64,000 nucleotides of DNA from assembly GCF_030161375.1 (NCBI RefSeq), contig NZ_BSSQ01000004.1:1-64000 (forward strand), given 5' to 3'. Below the pieces are notes generated by a model. That model saw only the letters and a list, made by a program, of their open reading frames with translations. It ran no database searches and was not told the origin of the DNA. The DNA comes from Paenibacillus glycanilyticus (GTDB lineage: Bacteria > Bacillota > Bacilli > Paenibacillales > Paenibacillaceae). Of this stretch, positions 45,399 through 55,542 are shown piece after piece. Positions within the stretch are counted from its first letter, which is position 1. Every line of letters starts with the position of its first letter. Position numbers and translations under genes: made by a program.

Positions 45399-46511
45399 TT
45401 GAGCAATGAACAATGGATTCGGGAAGCATGGGAGCGTGGCTCCGCTAAAATTAAAAACACCAGCTTGCGGGTTGGGGCGAGGTTCCCGCACGGTTCCCCT
45501 AACGGGCAATTTCAATTGATGCCTCCTCATTACTGGACGGCCGGCTTCTGGCCGGGATTGTTATGGCTCGTTAATCAGGATGAGGGGGACGAACGTTTAC
45601 GCAAATTAGCCAAAAGCTGCGAAGAACAATTGGATGAAGTGCTTCATGCCTTTGAGCCGTTGGATCACGATATGGGCTTTATGTGGACGCTGACTTCCAT
45701 TGCGAATTGGCATATTACGAGAAACGAGTCTTCCAGGCGTAGAGCGTTAACGATAGCAAGCCACTTGGCGGGAAGATTTAATCTGAAGGGCAGCTTTATT
45801 CGAGCTTGGAATAATCCGGAACGGATCGGATGGGCGATTATCGACTGCATGATGAATTTACCCCTGCTGTACTGGGCTTCGAAGCAAACCGGCGACCCCC
45901 GGTTCAAGCAGATCGCGGAAGCTCATGCAGAGACGGCGGTGAAGCATTTCATCCGAGAGGATGGTTCAGCCTATCACGTCGTATGTTTTGATCCGGTAAC
46001 CGGTGAACGAGTGGGAGCACTTGGCGGGCAAGGCTACTCCGAGCAATCCGCTTGGGCGCGGGGGACTGCATGGGCAATCTATGGATCGGTACTGAGCTAT
46101 CAGCATACCGGGCGGCAGCTATTCCTAGAGGCCGCCGAACGAGCAGCCGGCTTCTTCATGACTCATTTGCCCGAGGATCGGGTGCCGTATTGGGACTTCC
46201 GGTTGCCTTCCTTGGAGTCAGCACCCAAGGATTCAAGCGCGGCAGCGATCGCGGCAAGCGGATTGCTTAATATTGCCGCAGCATCCGAAGGAGAGAAAGC
46301 AATCTTATATAAAGAACATGCTCTCTCCATATTGAGGTCGCTAACGGACAACTACCGGGCGGACGATATGGATGAAGCCATCTTATTAGCCGGCACGGGC
46401 AATCTCCCGGGTACCCAGAACATCAACAAGCCATTGATCTACGGCGATTATTATTATATGGAGGCGCTGGCCAAGCTGAGGGGTTATTGTTCCTTCTGGG
46501 AAAGTACATGA
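45399..46511 (+). CDS. Unsaturated glucuronyl/uronyl hydrolase, glycoside hydrolase family 88
   Basis: The 370-residue cytoplasmic protein is an alpha6/alpha6 barrel. Key residues fit Bacillus UGL: Asp91 in PLDHDMGF and Asp149 in AIIDCMMNLPLLYWAS, the two catalytic aspartates. SAWARGTAWAIYG and NKPLIYGDYYYMEAL are further family blocks. It hydrates the double bond left by polysaccharide lyases and releases the unsaturated uronic acid. It therefore acts after the secreted PL11 lyase and the importer. The start is TTG 45399 with GGAGTG seven bases upstream. GH105 has similar roles, but the motifs favour GH88. Confidence 0.88.
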   Translation: MSNEQWIREAWERGSAKIKNTSLRVGARFPHGSPNGQFQLMPPHYWTAGFWPGLLWLVNQDEGDERLRKLAKSCEEQLDEVLHAFEPLDHDMGFMWTLTSIANWHITRNESSRRRALTIASHLAGRFNLKGSFIRAWNNPERIGWAIIDCMMNLPLLYWASKQTGDPRFKQIAEAHAETAVKHFIREDGSAYHVVCFDPVTGERVGALGGQGYSEQSAWARGTAWAIYGSVLSYQHTGRQLFLEAAERAAGFFMTHLPEDRVPYWDFRLPSLESAPKDSSAAAIAASGLLNIAAASEGEKAILYKEHALSILRSLTDNYRADDMDEAILLAGTGNLPGTQNINKPLIYGDYYYMEALAKLRGYCSFWEST

Positions 46512-46526
46512 TAATCGGGCCAAAAA

Positions 46527-46592
46527 ATGTATATTGCTATCCGAATAACCGCGCTGCACAAGCCTGTTAACTGATCGAAATCATGTATATTG
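46527..46592 (+). repeat. Direct repeat ATGTATATTG before the Lpl-type ABC operon
   Basis: ATGTATATTG occurs at 46527-46536 and 46583-46592, 56 bp apart, in the 141-bp gap between the GH88 gene and the first permease. It may be a regulator site for the AraC sensor, or chance. Confidence 0.3.
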
Positions 46593-46652
46593 TGCAGTCG
46601 CTCTTCAGTCAAGTACGATGACCTCAAATCACAGAGCGAGGAAGTGACAACG

Positions 46653-47642
46653 ATGAGCAAGGCGCTCCCACCTCCGGCATCCGCGATAACCAATCCGTCT
46701 CAAGAGCAAGCGAGAACGAGATCAAATTGGTTAGTTAGGAAATATGGAAAGCGGGTTCTGAAGCAGAATGTTCCCTTATATCTCATGTTTTTGCCCATCA
46801 TGATTTTTTTCCTAGTGTTCAAGTATTACCCGATGACAGGGCTCGTCATTGCCTTCAAGAAGTACAGCTTCTTGAAAGGAATCTGGGGCAGTCCCTCGGC
46901 AGGACTTCACAGCTTCCAAATGATCTTCAACAACGATCAAATGATAAAGATTATTTGGAACACGTTCAAACTAAGCGGGCTAAGCATTCTGATTGGTTTT
47001 CCGCTTCCGATTATCCTTGCTTTGCTTCTGAACGAAGTAAGGAAAATGATATTCAAACGGTTTATTCAAACGTTTGTTTACCTTCCCCATTTTCTTAACT
47101 GGGTGATCGTCGGGGGGATTGTCGTTACCGTATTTTCCCAGAATGAAACCGGCGTTATCAATCATGTCGTGAAATGGTTAACAGGGAGCACATTTCCCTT
47201 CTTATATAATGAAACGTCTTGGACTTCGATCTTTATCGCGTCCGGCGTATGGAAGGAAGCGGGCTGGAGCGCGATTATTTATTTGGCGGCCCTTACAACC
47301 ATCGATCAAAGCTTATATGAAGCAGCCAGCATTGACGGAGCGAACAAATGGCAGCAGACGATTAGAATTACGATACCAGCCATCATGCCTACGGTCATTA
47401 TTATGTTGATCCTGAAAATCGGCCATTTGATGGAACTCGGCTTCGACCAAGTATTTGTGCTTCAGAATGACGCGGTATCCAATGTAGCGGAAGTGATCAG
47501 CACCTTCATGTACAAAATCGGCATTCAGCAAGCTAATTTCAGTCTCGCTACCGCGATGGGTTTGTTTGAATCGATCGTAGGGCTTGTGCTTGTGTTGACA
47601 GCTAATTCGATCGCTCGCCGATTTGGTCAAGGACTGTGGTAA
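46653..47642 (+). CDS. ABC transporter permease, LplB type
   Basis: The 329-residue protein has a Ser/Pro-rich cytoplasmic N-terminus, six transmembrane helices and the EAA loop (LYEAASIDGANKWQQTIRIT). LplB/YtcP/LplA importers are typical of Paenibacillus and carry uronic acid-containing or rhamnose-containing oligosaccharides in many pectin loci. The frame is open from 46590, but ATG 46653 follows GAGGAAGTG. No ATPase gene is present. Confidence 0.9.
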   Translation: MSKALPPPASAITNPSQEQARTRSNWLVRKYGKRVLKQNVPLYLMFLPIMIFFLVFKYYPMTGLVIAFKKYSFLKGIWGSPSAGLHSFQMIFNNDQMIKIIWNTFKLSGLSILIGFPLPIILALLLNEVRKMIFKRFIQTFVYLPHFLNWVIVGGIVVTVFSQNETGVINHVVKWLTGSTFPFLYNETSWTSIFIASGVWKEAGWSAIIYLAALTTIDQSLYEAASIDGANKWQQTIRITIPAIMPTVIIMLILKIGHLMELGFDQVFVLQNDAVSNVAEVISTFMYKIGIQQANFSLATAMGLFESIVGLVLVLTANSIARRFGQGLW

Positions 47643-47664
47643 TTTCGGAGAAAGGGAGGATCAC

Positions 47665-48540
47665 ATGAACAGTACTAAGGGGGAGAAAATTTTTTACGGG
47701 ATCAATTATTTCGTTTTGCTCCTGATTGGTTTAACTTGCGTGCTTCCATTGGTGCATGTACTGGCGATGTCCTTCAGCGATAAACATGCCATAGCATCAG
47801 GCGCGGTAAGCCTCTGGCCTGTCAATTTCGATAGTTCGGGTTACTCGGCGTTGTTTGACGAGACGCCTATATTCAAAGCCTTTAGGAACAGCCTAATTAT
47901 AACGGTAGTGGGGACGGCGCTGAATGTCCTATTTACGGTGCTTGCAGCGTACCCGCTATCCAAGCGGTATTTCATTGGACGAAGATTCTATTCGCTGGCG
48001 GTCGTGTTCACGATGCTTTTTACTGCGGGACTGATTCCCAACTACTTGCTGCTTAAGAGCCTTGGTCTCCTTAATTCGTATGGCGCTTTATGGCTTCCTG
48101 GCCTCGTTAGCGTCTGGAATCTGATGATACTGAGGAGCTTCTTCGAAGGATTGCCGGAGGAGCTAGAGGAAGCGGCTCGTATCGACGGGAGTTCAGAGTG
48201 GCGGTTGCTATCGCAAATTATACTGCCGCTCTCCGGCCCGGTCATCGCAGCGATCTCTCTCTTCTACGGGGTAACCCATTGGAATGCCTTCATGAATGTG
48301 TTGATTTACATCAACGATACGAACCGGCAGAATCTGACGGTATTGGTCCAGCAGCTGATCCAGAACCAGAGCTTTATGCAGGAAATGGCCAATACGCAGC
48401 CTGAAATGGCGGCAAAGCTGACGCCGGAAGGCGTGAAGGCAGCCGGAGTAATCGTCATGACGTTGCCGATGCTTGTGCTCTATCCGTTCCTGCAGAAGTA
48501 TTTTGTCAAAGGTGCCATGATAGGAGCGGTAAAAGGTTAA
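47665..48540 (+). CDS. ABC transporter permease, YtcP/LplC type
   Basis: The 291-residue protein has six transmembrane helices and an EAA loop (LEEAARIDGSSEWRLLSQII). It partners the LplB-type permease. AAAGGGAGG precedes ATG 47665; upstream codons of the open frame overlap the end of the first permease gene and are not used. Confidence 0.9.
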   Translation: MNSTKGEKIFYGINYFVLLLIGLTCVLPLVHVLAMSFSDKHAIASGAVSLWPVNFDSSGYSALFDETPIFKAFRNSLIITVVGTALNVLFTVLAAYPLSKRYFIGRRFYSLAVVFTMLFTAGLIPNYLLLKSLGLLNSYGALWLPGLVSVWNLMILRSFFEGLPEELEEAARIDGSSEWRLLSQIILPLSGPVIAAISLFYGVTHWNAFMNVLIYINDTNRQNLTVLVQQLIQNQSFMQEMANTQPEMAAKLTPEGVKAAGVIVMTLPMLVLYPFLQKYFVKGAMIGAVKG

Positions 48541-48614
48541 TTCGAAATAGTGTGTAAACATTCTTTGGAGGAGGTGGTCTATCACGTCCCTGAAATTATG
48601 CTAGCGCAATAATT

Positions 48615-48628
48615 TGATAGCGGTTACA
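48615..48628 (+). promoter_or_regulatory. cre box before the Lpl-type binding protein
   Basis: TGATAGCGGTTACA matches 13 of 14 cre positions and lies 26 bp before the lipoprotein start codon. Confidence 0.55.
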
Positions 48629-48653
48629 TTAAAACAAGGGGTGACATGTTCAA

Positions 48654-50354
48654 ATGAAAAACAACAAAAAAATGAAAGCCACAACCATTACGTTAGCGAT
48701 GCTATTAACGAGTAGTGCAATGCTTGCAGCTTGCTCTTCAAAAGATAACAATACAGCAGCGTCAACGGCTGCGCCAAGCAACAACGCGGCATCGCCAAGC
48801 GATTCGGCCGCGCCAAGCGAAAAGCCGACTGGCGCCAAACCCAAAATTACGGTGTCTATCTATGACCGGAATGCGATCCCCGAAGGCGAAGGAACGTATA
48901 CGGACAATCGCTGGACGAAATGGATTAATGAACATGCGCCGGTCCAAGTGGAATTCGTTCCGGTTCCTCGCAACAACTCTATTGAAAAGTGGAACGTGTT
49001 GTTTGCTTCCGGCGAAGCGCCTGATCTCGTAATGGAGTTTTCGAATCCTTATATGAAGGAATTGGCGTCCAAAGGCCAGCTTATTCCTCTTGATGAAGCG
49101 ATAAGCAAATACTCCACGAACTACAAAACCATGATCGAGGGCAATGAGATTCTTCAGAAGTTGACCAACTTTAACGGAGAAACGTACTTCTTTGGCAGAT
49201 CGATGCCGTTTACGACGAACCAATTCATCATGATCCGCAAGGATTGGCTGGATAAGCTGAACCTGCAAATGCCAAAAACAGCCGAAGACTATTTGGCAGT
49301 CGCTAAAGCTTTCACGGAACAGGATCCGGACGGCAACGGCAAGAAAGATACGCTCGGAACAACCTTCCATGATGTCGACTTTTTCTTCCAGCTTGGTCAA
49401 GCAAGCGATGAGCTGCTGCCAATGTCCATGATCAGCTCCTATCATCTCAGTAACGATCAATACGAAAGAACATGGGACCGTCCTACGGCCGATCTGGCAT
49501 TCAAGAAAGCTTTATACGACGCAGGCGTGGTAGACAAAGATATTTTTGCGGATAAGAACGGCCAGAAGGCGCAGCAAGATTGGATCAACGGCAAGCTTGG
49601 CATCTGGGGCGCAGGAGGTCTGGAAAGCGCAACGCAATATACCACTTACGAGTCCTTCAAGAAAAACAATCCGGATGCCGAAGTTGCGATTCTGCCGCTT
49701 CCGCAAACGGAATTCGGACAATTCGCGCCTGCTCTTAACCCGATTGCTCAATTTACGGCAGGCATTAACGCGACGGCCAAAAACGTCGAGGCGGTCGTGC
49801 AATACGTCGATTGGCTCATGACTCCGGAAGTTCAACAAACGCTGATGTTTGGCATTGAAGGCGAGAACTATACCATTGGCGCTGACGGCTGCCCGAAACC
49901 GATCGATCCGGAGAAGAACAAGAAGGAGCTTAGCTGGAACGGCGATTATCAGATGATGTCTCAACTTGGCACGATGGGCAAATGCGTGGATTATTCGAAC
50001 CAGCTTGATCCCGAGAAACCACTGGATAAGGAATACTTAAGTTTAGTGGAGCAAGGCCGTGCAGCTTATTTGTCGGCAGACCGCCCGCTTACGAGCGAAG
50101 TCGTGCTGCCAACTACGTTGCCTGAAGATTTGACCGTAAACAAAAACACGTTAAAAACAACCTTGACGAATATTTACACAAAAGCGATCGTAAGCGGATC
50201 AAGCTACACGGTTGACCAAGCGATGAAGGAAGCGCAGAATGCTTGGGAGAAGGGCGGCGGCAAAGCCATTGATGACTTCTTCAAGCAAGCCTATGTCGAC
50301 AACAAAGATAAGGTCATTTATACGAAGGATTACTACAACTTTCTAACGAAATAA
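48654..50354 (+). CDS. Extracellular solute-binding lipoprotein, LplA type
   Basis: The 566-residue protein has a lipoprotein signal with lipobox MLAAC (Cys about 26) and a low-complexity Ser/Ala/Pro linker (about 35-60). The body is a large two-lobe binding domain, as usual for LplA-like proteins that bind oligosaccharides. It is the third gene of the importer. A hairpin terminator follows. The position after the permeases is the reverse of the mannoside operon but normal for this group. Confidence 0.9.
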   Translation: MKNNKKMKATTITLAMLLTSSAMLAACSSKDNNTAASTAAPSNNAASPSDSAAPSEKPTGAKPKITVSIYDRNAIPEGEGTYTDNRWTKWINEHAPVQVEFVPVPRNNSIEKWNVLFASGEAPDLVMEFSNPYMKELASKGQLIPLDEAISKYSTNYKTMIEGNEILQKLTNFNGETYFFGRSMPFTTNQFIMIRKDWLDKLNLQMPKTAEDYLAVAKAFTEQDPDGNGKKDTLGTTFHDVDFFFQLGQASDELLPMSMISSYHLSNDQYERTWDRPTADLAFKKALYDAGVVDKDIFADKNGQKAQQDWINGKLGIWGAGGLESATQYTTYESFKKNNPDAEVAILPLPQTEFGQFAPALNPIAQFTAGINATAKNVEAVVQYVDWLMTPEVQQTLMFGIEGENYTIGADGCPKPIDPEKNKKELSWNGDYQMMSQLGTMGKCVDYSNQLDPEKPLDKEYLSLVEQGRAAYLSADRPLTSEVVLPTTLPEDLTVNKNTLKTTLTNIYTKAIVSGSSYTVDQAMKEAQNAWEKGGGKAIDDFFKQAYVDNKDKVIYTKDYYNFLTK

Positions 50355-50360
50355 TCTATT

Positions 50361-50407
50361 ACGCGCTTCCTTCCCGCTGCCAGTCAGCTCCGGAGGGAAG
50401 CGTATTT
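50361..50407 (+). terminator. Terminator after the Lpl-type importer
   Basis: CGCTTCCTTCC pairs with GGAGGGAAGCG across a 19-base loop, then TATTT. It is moderate and may allow read-through to the regulator gene. Confidence 0.6.
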
Positions 50408-50457
50408 CCAATGAGAGATTCTAATCGATGCGACGATCAGCATAAGGAGGCTTCAAT

Positions 50458-52665
50458 ATGAGAAAAAAATGGTTTCATCGCATGCTTTTATCCTATTTGC
50501 CCGTTCTCATATTGATCGTCTTTTTGTTTGTTTTTATAGGAATTGTCCAATTAAACGATCTATCCAGGAAAGAAGCGTTGAAGTCGAGCAACGTATACGT
50601 GCAGAACATCCAGAACAGCATCGATATGTCGTTGCGTTCGATTGAAATTATGATGTACGAAACGATCACGAGGAATATGAAGTTTATGAGTTATGCCGGG
50701 ATGGAAAGCGATTCTAGCTTTATTATCGAACTCTCCCAATTGCTTCAGAACATGACGACTTCGAATGCGTGGATTGATTCCGTCTATATTTACAGGGCAG
50801 GGGATGGAGCGATCGTCAGCGATCAGACGAAGCTGAATATCGATCAATTCGGCGATCAACCGTTTATCGAGAGCAATCTGAATAACCCGCGGAAGGGATG
50901 GAGCGTCCCCCGCGTATACCGCACCATAAAGGACGGGATTCCCGAGAATAAGGTTATCTCCATCGCAAGCGGAGTGCCTATTCAGAGCAAAGGCATTGCG
51001 CTCCTTGTCATCAATATCAAAGTGTCCGCTATTCATGAGTTTCTAGAGAAATACGGCAATTCCGAAGTGAATCAAATTACGGTCGCGGATACGGATGGCA
51101 ACCAACTGTTCGCCGCACCAGGGAGTACAGCGAAAGCTAGCGATATTACCCTTGTGTCCAAATACACGGGTTGGACGTATACGAGCAGCTTAAAGACGGA
51201 AGCCTTTGGGAATTTTTATGTGTATATGACAAACGGTTGGTTTATCGTAGGTTTTCTGGGCATGCTTATCGCCATTGCTTGGATGGTCTATATTACGCGC
51301 CGGAATTATAAGCCGATTGAAACGATCATGACCCGAATTCAGAAATATAATCAGACGCATAAGGATAATCCGATTCAAGGCCCGTCAGTCGATGAGTTAA
51401 GTTATATTGACAACACGCTAAGCAATATGATGGAGGTCAGCGAGGAATATCAGAACCAGAACAAAGAAAATCAGAAGTATAAAAGGCTGCTGTTATTCCA
51501 AGAGCTGGTCGAGGACAGTCGTCCCGTCGATCAGGCGGAGTGGGAAGCGGAGCTTCGCAATATGGGAATCCGTTCGTTCAGCAGCGCATCGGTCAGCCTT
51601 GTAGAGATCGATAAATATATGGAGTTTATTAGCCAGCATTCACGCAAAGACCAAGGTCTGTTCAAATATATTCTTAAAAAAGCCGTCGAAGAGACGGCGG
51701 AAGCAAGCGGACTGAAAATTTGGCAGGAATGGGTGACGAATCATAGGCTATGCATCATCGTATTATTCGAGCACCAGTCATCGGCCGAATCGCAGATGCT
51801 TGTTCTGTTCGACCAGGTTCGTCAGTGGATGCAGGATAATTTGAAGCTGACGGTGACGATTGGCTTAGGAAATACGGTATCCGAAGCAACTGCCATCTCA
51901 AGATCCTACGACTCTTCCGCAAGAGCGCTAGATTACAAATCGGCCCTCGGCAGCAATCGGGTAATTGGCCATTGGGAGATCGAGCTGCTTTCTCATGATG
52001 ATCTCTACGTCTATTTGCAATACGTACGGACGATTGCTCAAGCGTTCCGGGTAGGCAATGACGGTTGGCAGGAGCAGTTGAAGTTATTGTTTGACGGGTT
52101 AAAACGGCTGATGCTGCCGAAAGAGGAAATTAGCGGTATCTTGAGCTACATGAACTATTATTTCTATCGCGAGATGATGGAGCTGCCGCCTGAATATCAG
52201 GAATTGTGGATTCGCGAGTTTCGAACGCCCTGGGATGCCCATATGGATTCGCTTGAAACGTTGGAGGAGCTCGAATATTTCTATTCGCAAACGCTCTCCT
52301 CTTGCGCGAAGCGAATGGAAGCCATCCGCGAGAGCAAAGGGAATCATGGGGTCGTGCAGAAGGTTAAGGCATATATCGAAGAACATTTCAGCAATCCCGA
52401 TCTATCGCTTTCCGGCTTAAGCGACCAATTCCATATGAATTCTTCCAGCTTAAGCACGTTATTCAAGGAAGAGTTCGGAGAGAAGTTCGTCGTCTATCTA
52501 TGCCAGGTTCGCATGGAGCACGCAAAAGGGCTGCTAAGAGATACAACGCTACCGATCCAAGAAATTTCGGAGAAAGTCGGCTATTTGCATCAAATGTCTT
52601 TCATTCGCGCGTTTAAAAAAATGATCGGAACAACGCCGGGCGATTACCGGAAGGTTCATCAATAA
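50458..52665 (+). CDS. AraC-family regulator with membrane Cache-like sensor
   Basis: The 735-residue protein has transmembrane helices at about 10-30 and about 262-280 around an extracellular sensor, then a cytoplasmic linker of about 330 residues. The AraC double helix-turn-helix is at 640-735 (LSGLSDQFHMNSSSLSTLFK, IQEISEKVGYLHQMSFIRAF, TTPGDYRK). It has the same design as the regulator at 4075. It lies after the importer and 19 bp before the rhamnosidase, so it probably controls the rhamnogalacturonan genes. AGGAGG precedes the ATG. Confidence 0.88.
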   Translation: MRKKWFHRMLLSYLPVLILIVFLFVFIGIVQLNDLSRKEALKSSNVYVQNIQNSIDMSLRSIEIMMYETITRNMKFMSYAGMESDSSFIIELSQLLQNMTTSNAWIDSVYIYRAGDGAIVSDQTKLNIDQFGDQPFIESNLNNPRKGWSVPRVYRTIKDGIPENKVISIASGVPIQSKGIALLVINIKVSAIHEFLEKYGNSEVNQITVADTDGNQLFAAPGSTAKASDITLVSKYTGWTYTSSLKTEAFGNFYVYMTNGWFIVGFLGMLIAIAWMVYITRRNYKPIETIMTRIQKYNQTHKDNPIQGPSVDELSYIDNTLSNMMEVSEEYQNQNKENQKYKRLLLFQELVEDSRPVDQAEWEAELRNMGIRSFSSASVSLVEIDKYMEFISQHSRKDQGLFKYILKKAVEETAEASGLKIWQEWVTNHRLCIIVLFEHQSSAESQMLVLFDQVRQWMQDNLKLTVTIGLGNTVSEATAISRSYDSSARALDYKSALGSNRVIGHWEIELLSHDDLYVYLQYVRTIAQAFRVGNDGWQEQLKLLFDGLKRLMLPKEEISGILSYMNYYFYREMMELPPEYQELWIREFRTPWDAHMDSLETLEELEYFYSQTLSSCAKRMEAIRESKGNHGVVQKVKAYIEEHFSNPDLSLSGLSDQFHMNSSSLSTLFKEEFGEKFVVYLCQVRMEHAKGLLRDTTLPIQEISEKVGYLHQMSFIRAFKKMIGTTPGDYRKVHQ

Positions 52666-52684
52666 TAGAAAGGAGAAGATTAAG

Positions 52685-54874
52685 ATTAACAAAGAGTGGC
52701 AAGCCGAATGGTTGACGGACAGTGATTTCGTTCCTCACGCCAAACTGAATTTCCATCATAAAGAGCTTGATAAGCAAGAGGTTGAGCCGCATCGGACGGA
52801 CCTCTTGCATCATCACTGGTATGCGCGCACAACGTTTATGGTTAGCGAAGCCGACTTGGAAGCGGATTTTACTTGGCTGGACCTAACAGCCGATGATTAT
52901 TACAAAGTGTATGTGAACGGGACGTTTCTCGCGCAAGGACCGGCCCAAAGCGATTCTTCGCATTATTATTTCAATAGACTACCTATTCGGGAGCGCCTTC
53001 AAGTCGGACTAAACGTTATTGCTGTCCACGTGTATTATCAAGGGTTGCGTAACCGTGCTTATAATAGCGCTGATTATCGCCAGGGGCTGATTGCCGAATT
53101 ATGGGCGGGCGAGAAACTCATCGTCAGAAGCGACCGTACTTGGAAAGTAAAACGGGCGGAGGAGAACACAGCCGGCATCGTCTTTGGTTATGAGACGCAA
53201 TTTACGGAGCGCTTGGATGCGAGAAAAGCGGAAGTTGGCTGGACGACCGCCGGTTATGACGATTCGGCTTGGTTGGAAGCGGACGTGGCTTCTATCCATG
53301 ACTATGATCTTGTTCCGCAGCCGACACCCGTGCTTTCGGTTTATACGAATAAACCGGCTTCCGTGGACAAGCTTGGTCCCGGGCATTATCTGATCGATTT
53401 CGGAACCGAGTTGACCGGACAGTTCACAATGATAGCCCAAGGCGCGGCGGGGGATGAGATTGAGATCCGCTCAGGAGAAGAGCTGCAGCCAGGCGATCAA
53501 GCCGTTCGTTATGACATGCGCTGCAATTGCCATTATAGCGATCGCTGGATTTTATCGGGTAGGGAAGACCGCTTCGAGACTTATGATTATAAAGCTTTTC
53601 GGTACGTGGAAGTACTGGGGCCGGAAGGCGTCATGGAGCCGGAATCGTTCGCGGCTGTCGTTCGTCATTATCCTTTGGACGATAATAGCTGTATATTTCA
53701 ATGCTCCGACGAATTGGTAGCGAAGGTATTCGATATTTGCAAAACCGGCGTTAAGCTCGGCGCCCAAGAAAACTTCGTAGATTGCCCAAGCCGGGAAAAG
53801 GGGCAGTATCTTGGCGACAATACCGTAATCGGCCATTCGCATATGCTGATCAGCGGCGATGGCCTGCTTGTCCGGAAGGCGATCGAAGAGTTTGCGAGAA
53901 GCTCGGCCATATGCCCGGGACTGATGGCCGTTGTTCCCGGTCACTATATGCAGGAGATCGCCGACTTTTCGCTGCAATGGCCGATGCAACTCCTTGAATA
54001 CTACCGCCAAAGCGGGGATCTTGATTTTCTGCGGGAGATGCATCCGTATGCCGAAGGGCTGCTCAACCACTTTGAAACATTCGAGCGTGAAGACGGGCTG
54101 CTGGAACGCGTGGAGGACAAATGGAATCTGGTGGACTGGCCGGCAAATTTAAGGGATGAGTATGACTTTGAACTGACCCTTCCGATTGGACCGGGCTGCC
54201 ATAATGTCTTGAATGCATACTATATGGGTTGTCGGCAGACCGTGGCTGAAATCCGCCGGATCCTTGGCCTCCCTGACCGGGATACAAGGCTTGCCGAGCG
54301 GATCCGCTAATTCAACCGCGTCTTCTACGACGAGCAGAACAAACTGTACATCGATGGCGAGAACAGCTTGCACCACGCTTTGCATTCTAACGTTCTCCCA
54401 TTATTGTTTGGGCTAGCTCCGGAGGAAGCGATTCCGACTATTGTGGAGCTCATCCGCGCGAAACGGTTTGCCTGCGGCGTTTATTTTTCTTATTTTGTAT
54501 TGAAAGCTTTGGCCAGAGCGGGGCAGCATGAATTGATTTATGAACTGTTATCCTCGGAAGACGAACATTCGTGGGGGAACATGTTGAAGGAAGGAGCAAC
54601 GGCTTGTTTCGAAGCATGGGGGAAGGAGCAGAAATGGAACACAAGCCTCTGCCATGCTTGGGCTAGTGCCCCGATCCCGTTGCTGATCGAAGAGATTATC
54701 GGCCTTCAGCCCGCAAAGCCGGGATGGACGGAGATTCGGTTCCATCCAAGGATTCCAGCGGCATGGACCTCATTCAAGTTGGAACTTACGGTGGCTGTTG
54801 GCACGATTCGGCTTACGTACGACAAGGGGACATGGGCGGAGAGTTTTCCGCCTGGCATTGCAATATGGAGATAG
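52685..54874 (+). pseudogene. Alpha-L-rhamnosidase (GH78), interrupted by an in-frame stop and lacking a normal start codon
   Basis: The frame encodes a GH78 protein: an N-terminal beta domain (YARTTFMVSEADLEADFTWL, DYYKVYVNGTFLAQGP), the barrel with VDCPSREKGQYLGD and VDWPANLRDEYDF, and a C-terminal part through ASAPIPLLIEEIIGLQPAKP. A TAA at 54308-54310 falls between ERIR and FNRVFYDEQ; the same frame continues without shift to the stop at 54874. The expected N-terminus NKEWQAEW is preceded by ATT at 52685, nine bases after AAAGGAG, where ATG would be expected. The nearest usable start is TTG 52712, which drops nine residues. Two separate lesions suggest a decaying gene. A sequencing error at one site or use of ATT as a start remain possible. 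Confidence 0.85.
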
Positions 54875-54895
54875 CCATATCCCTGAAACGATGCG

Positions 54896-55414
54896 TTATC
54901 CGCGCTTAATGGCTTTCGCCCAGAACCCGCCGTGAAATCTCTTTGGCTCAACCGTAATAACGAATGCCTTCGGATCCAGCTTGAGCACAAGATCATAAAC
55001 TTTATCCTGATGTTTTCGTTTGGCCAATATTTCCATCACAAGCCGATTGCCGTCTCTTCCGCTTCCGATCCAGGAGGTCACTCCAAATCCATTTTCGCGC
55101 AGCTGCTCGGGAAGACGAGCTTCGGGAGCTATGCTTATGACCTTCAAGGTGACGTATCCCAGAGCGATTTTCTCTTCGATCCAGGAGCCGATAAGTATTC
55201 CGAACGCATAGCCCAAAGCATAAACGATTAAATAAATGGTTTGATTTAAATAGCTTAGAACCAGATTTAATCCCAGGACGTAAATCATGATCTCTGCAAC
55301 GCTAATGACAGCCGCGATGTACTTCTGTCCCTTAAGAGTCAGAATCATCCTAACCGTGAAGGCGGACACGTATATAATCTGAATGACAAGTATAAGACTC
55401 AACATTTTGATCAT
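54896..55414 (-). CDS. UPF0316/DUF2179-type membrane protein
   Basis: The 172-residue protein has three transmembrane helices (about 1-85: LSLILVIQIIYVSAFTVRMI, YIAAVISVAEIMIYVLGL, IYLIVYALGYAFGILIGSWI) followed by a cytoplasmic DUF2179 domain (about 90-172: GFGVTSWIGSGRDGNRLVME, DPKAFVITVEPKRFHGG). The function is unknown; DUF2179 domains are thought to sense a ligand. GGAGG lies ten bases before ATG 55414. It converges on the rhamnosidase pseudogene without a clear terminator between. Confidence 0.85.
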   Translation of the reverse strand: MIKMLSLILVIQIIYVSAFTVRMILTLKGQKYIAAVISVAEIMIYVLGLNLVLSYLNQTIYLIVYALGYAFGILIGSWIEEKIALGYVTLKVISIAPEARLPEQLRENGFGVTSWIGSGRDGNRLVMEILAKRKHQDKVYDLVLKLDPKAFVITVEPKRFHGGFWAKAIKRG

Positions 55415-55495
55415 GAATATATTTCCTCCGATGGATTTTCTTAAGGTAGTATGGGGAATTATGGCCTGCTTCATTCGAATCTATGTGAAAATAAA

Positions 55496-55533
55496 ACGAG
55501 CCAATGGAAGCGTGATTCCATTGGCTCGTTTCT
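55496..55533. terminator. Terminator of the acid-sugar operon
   Basis: ACGAGCCAATGGA and TCCATTGGCTCGT form a perfect 13-bp stem with an eight-base loop, ten bases past the aldo-keto reductase stop. Confidence 0.85.
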
Positions 55534-55542
55534 AATTTCCTG

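Noticed and set aside
48762..49460. 232-codon minus-strand frame inside the LplA-type gene
   Set aside because: Arg-rich, low complexity at its end, antisense to a clear lipoprotein gene.
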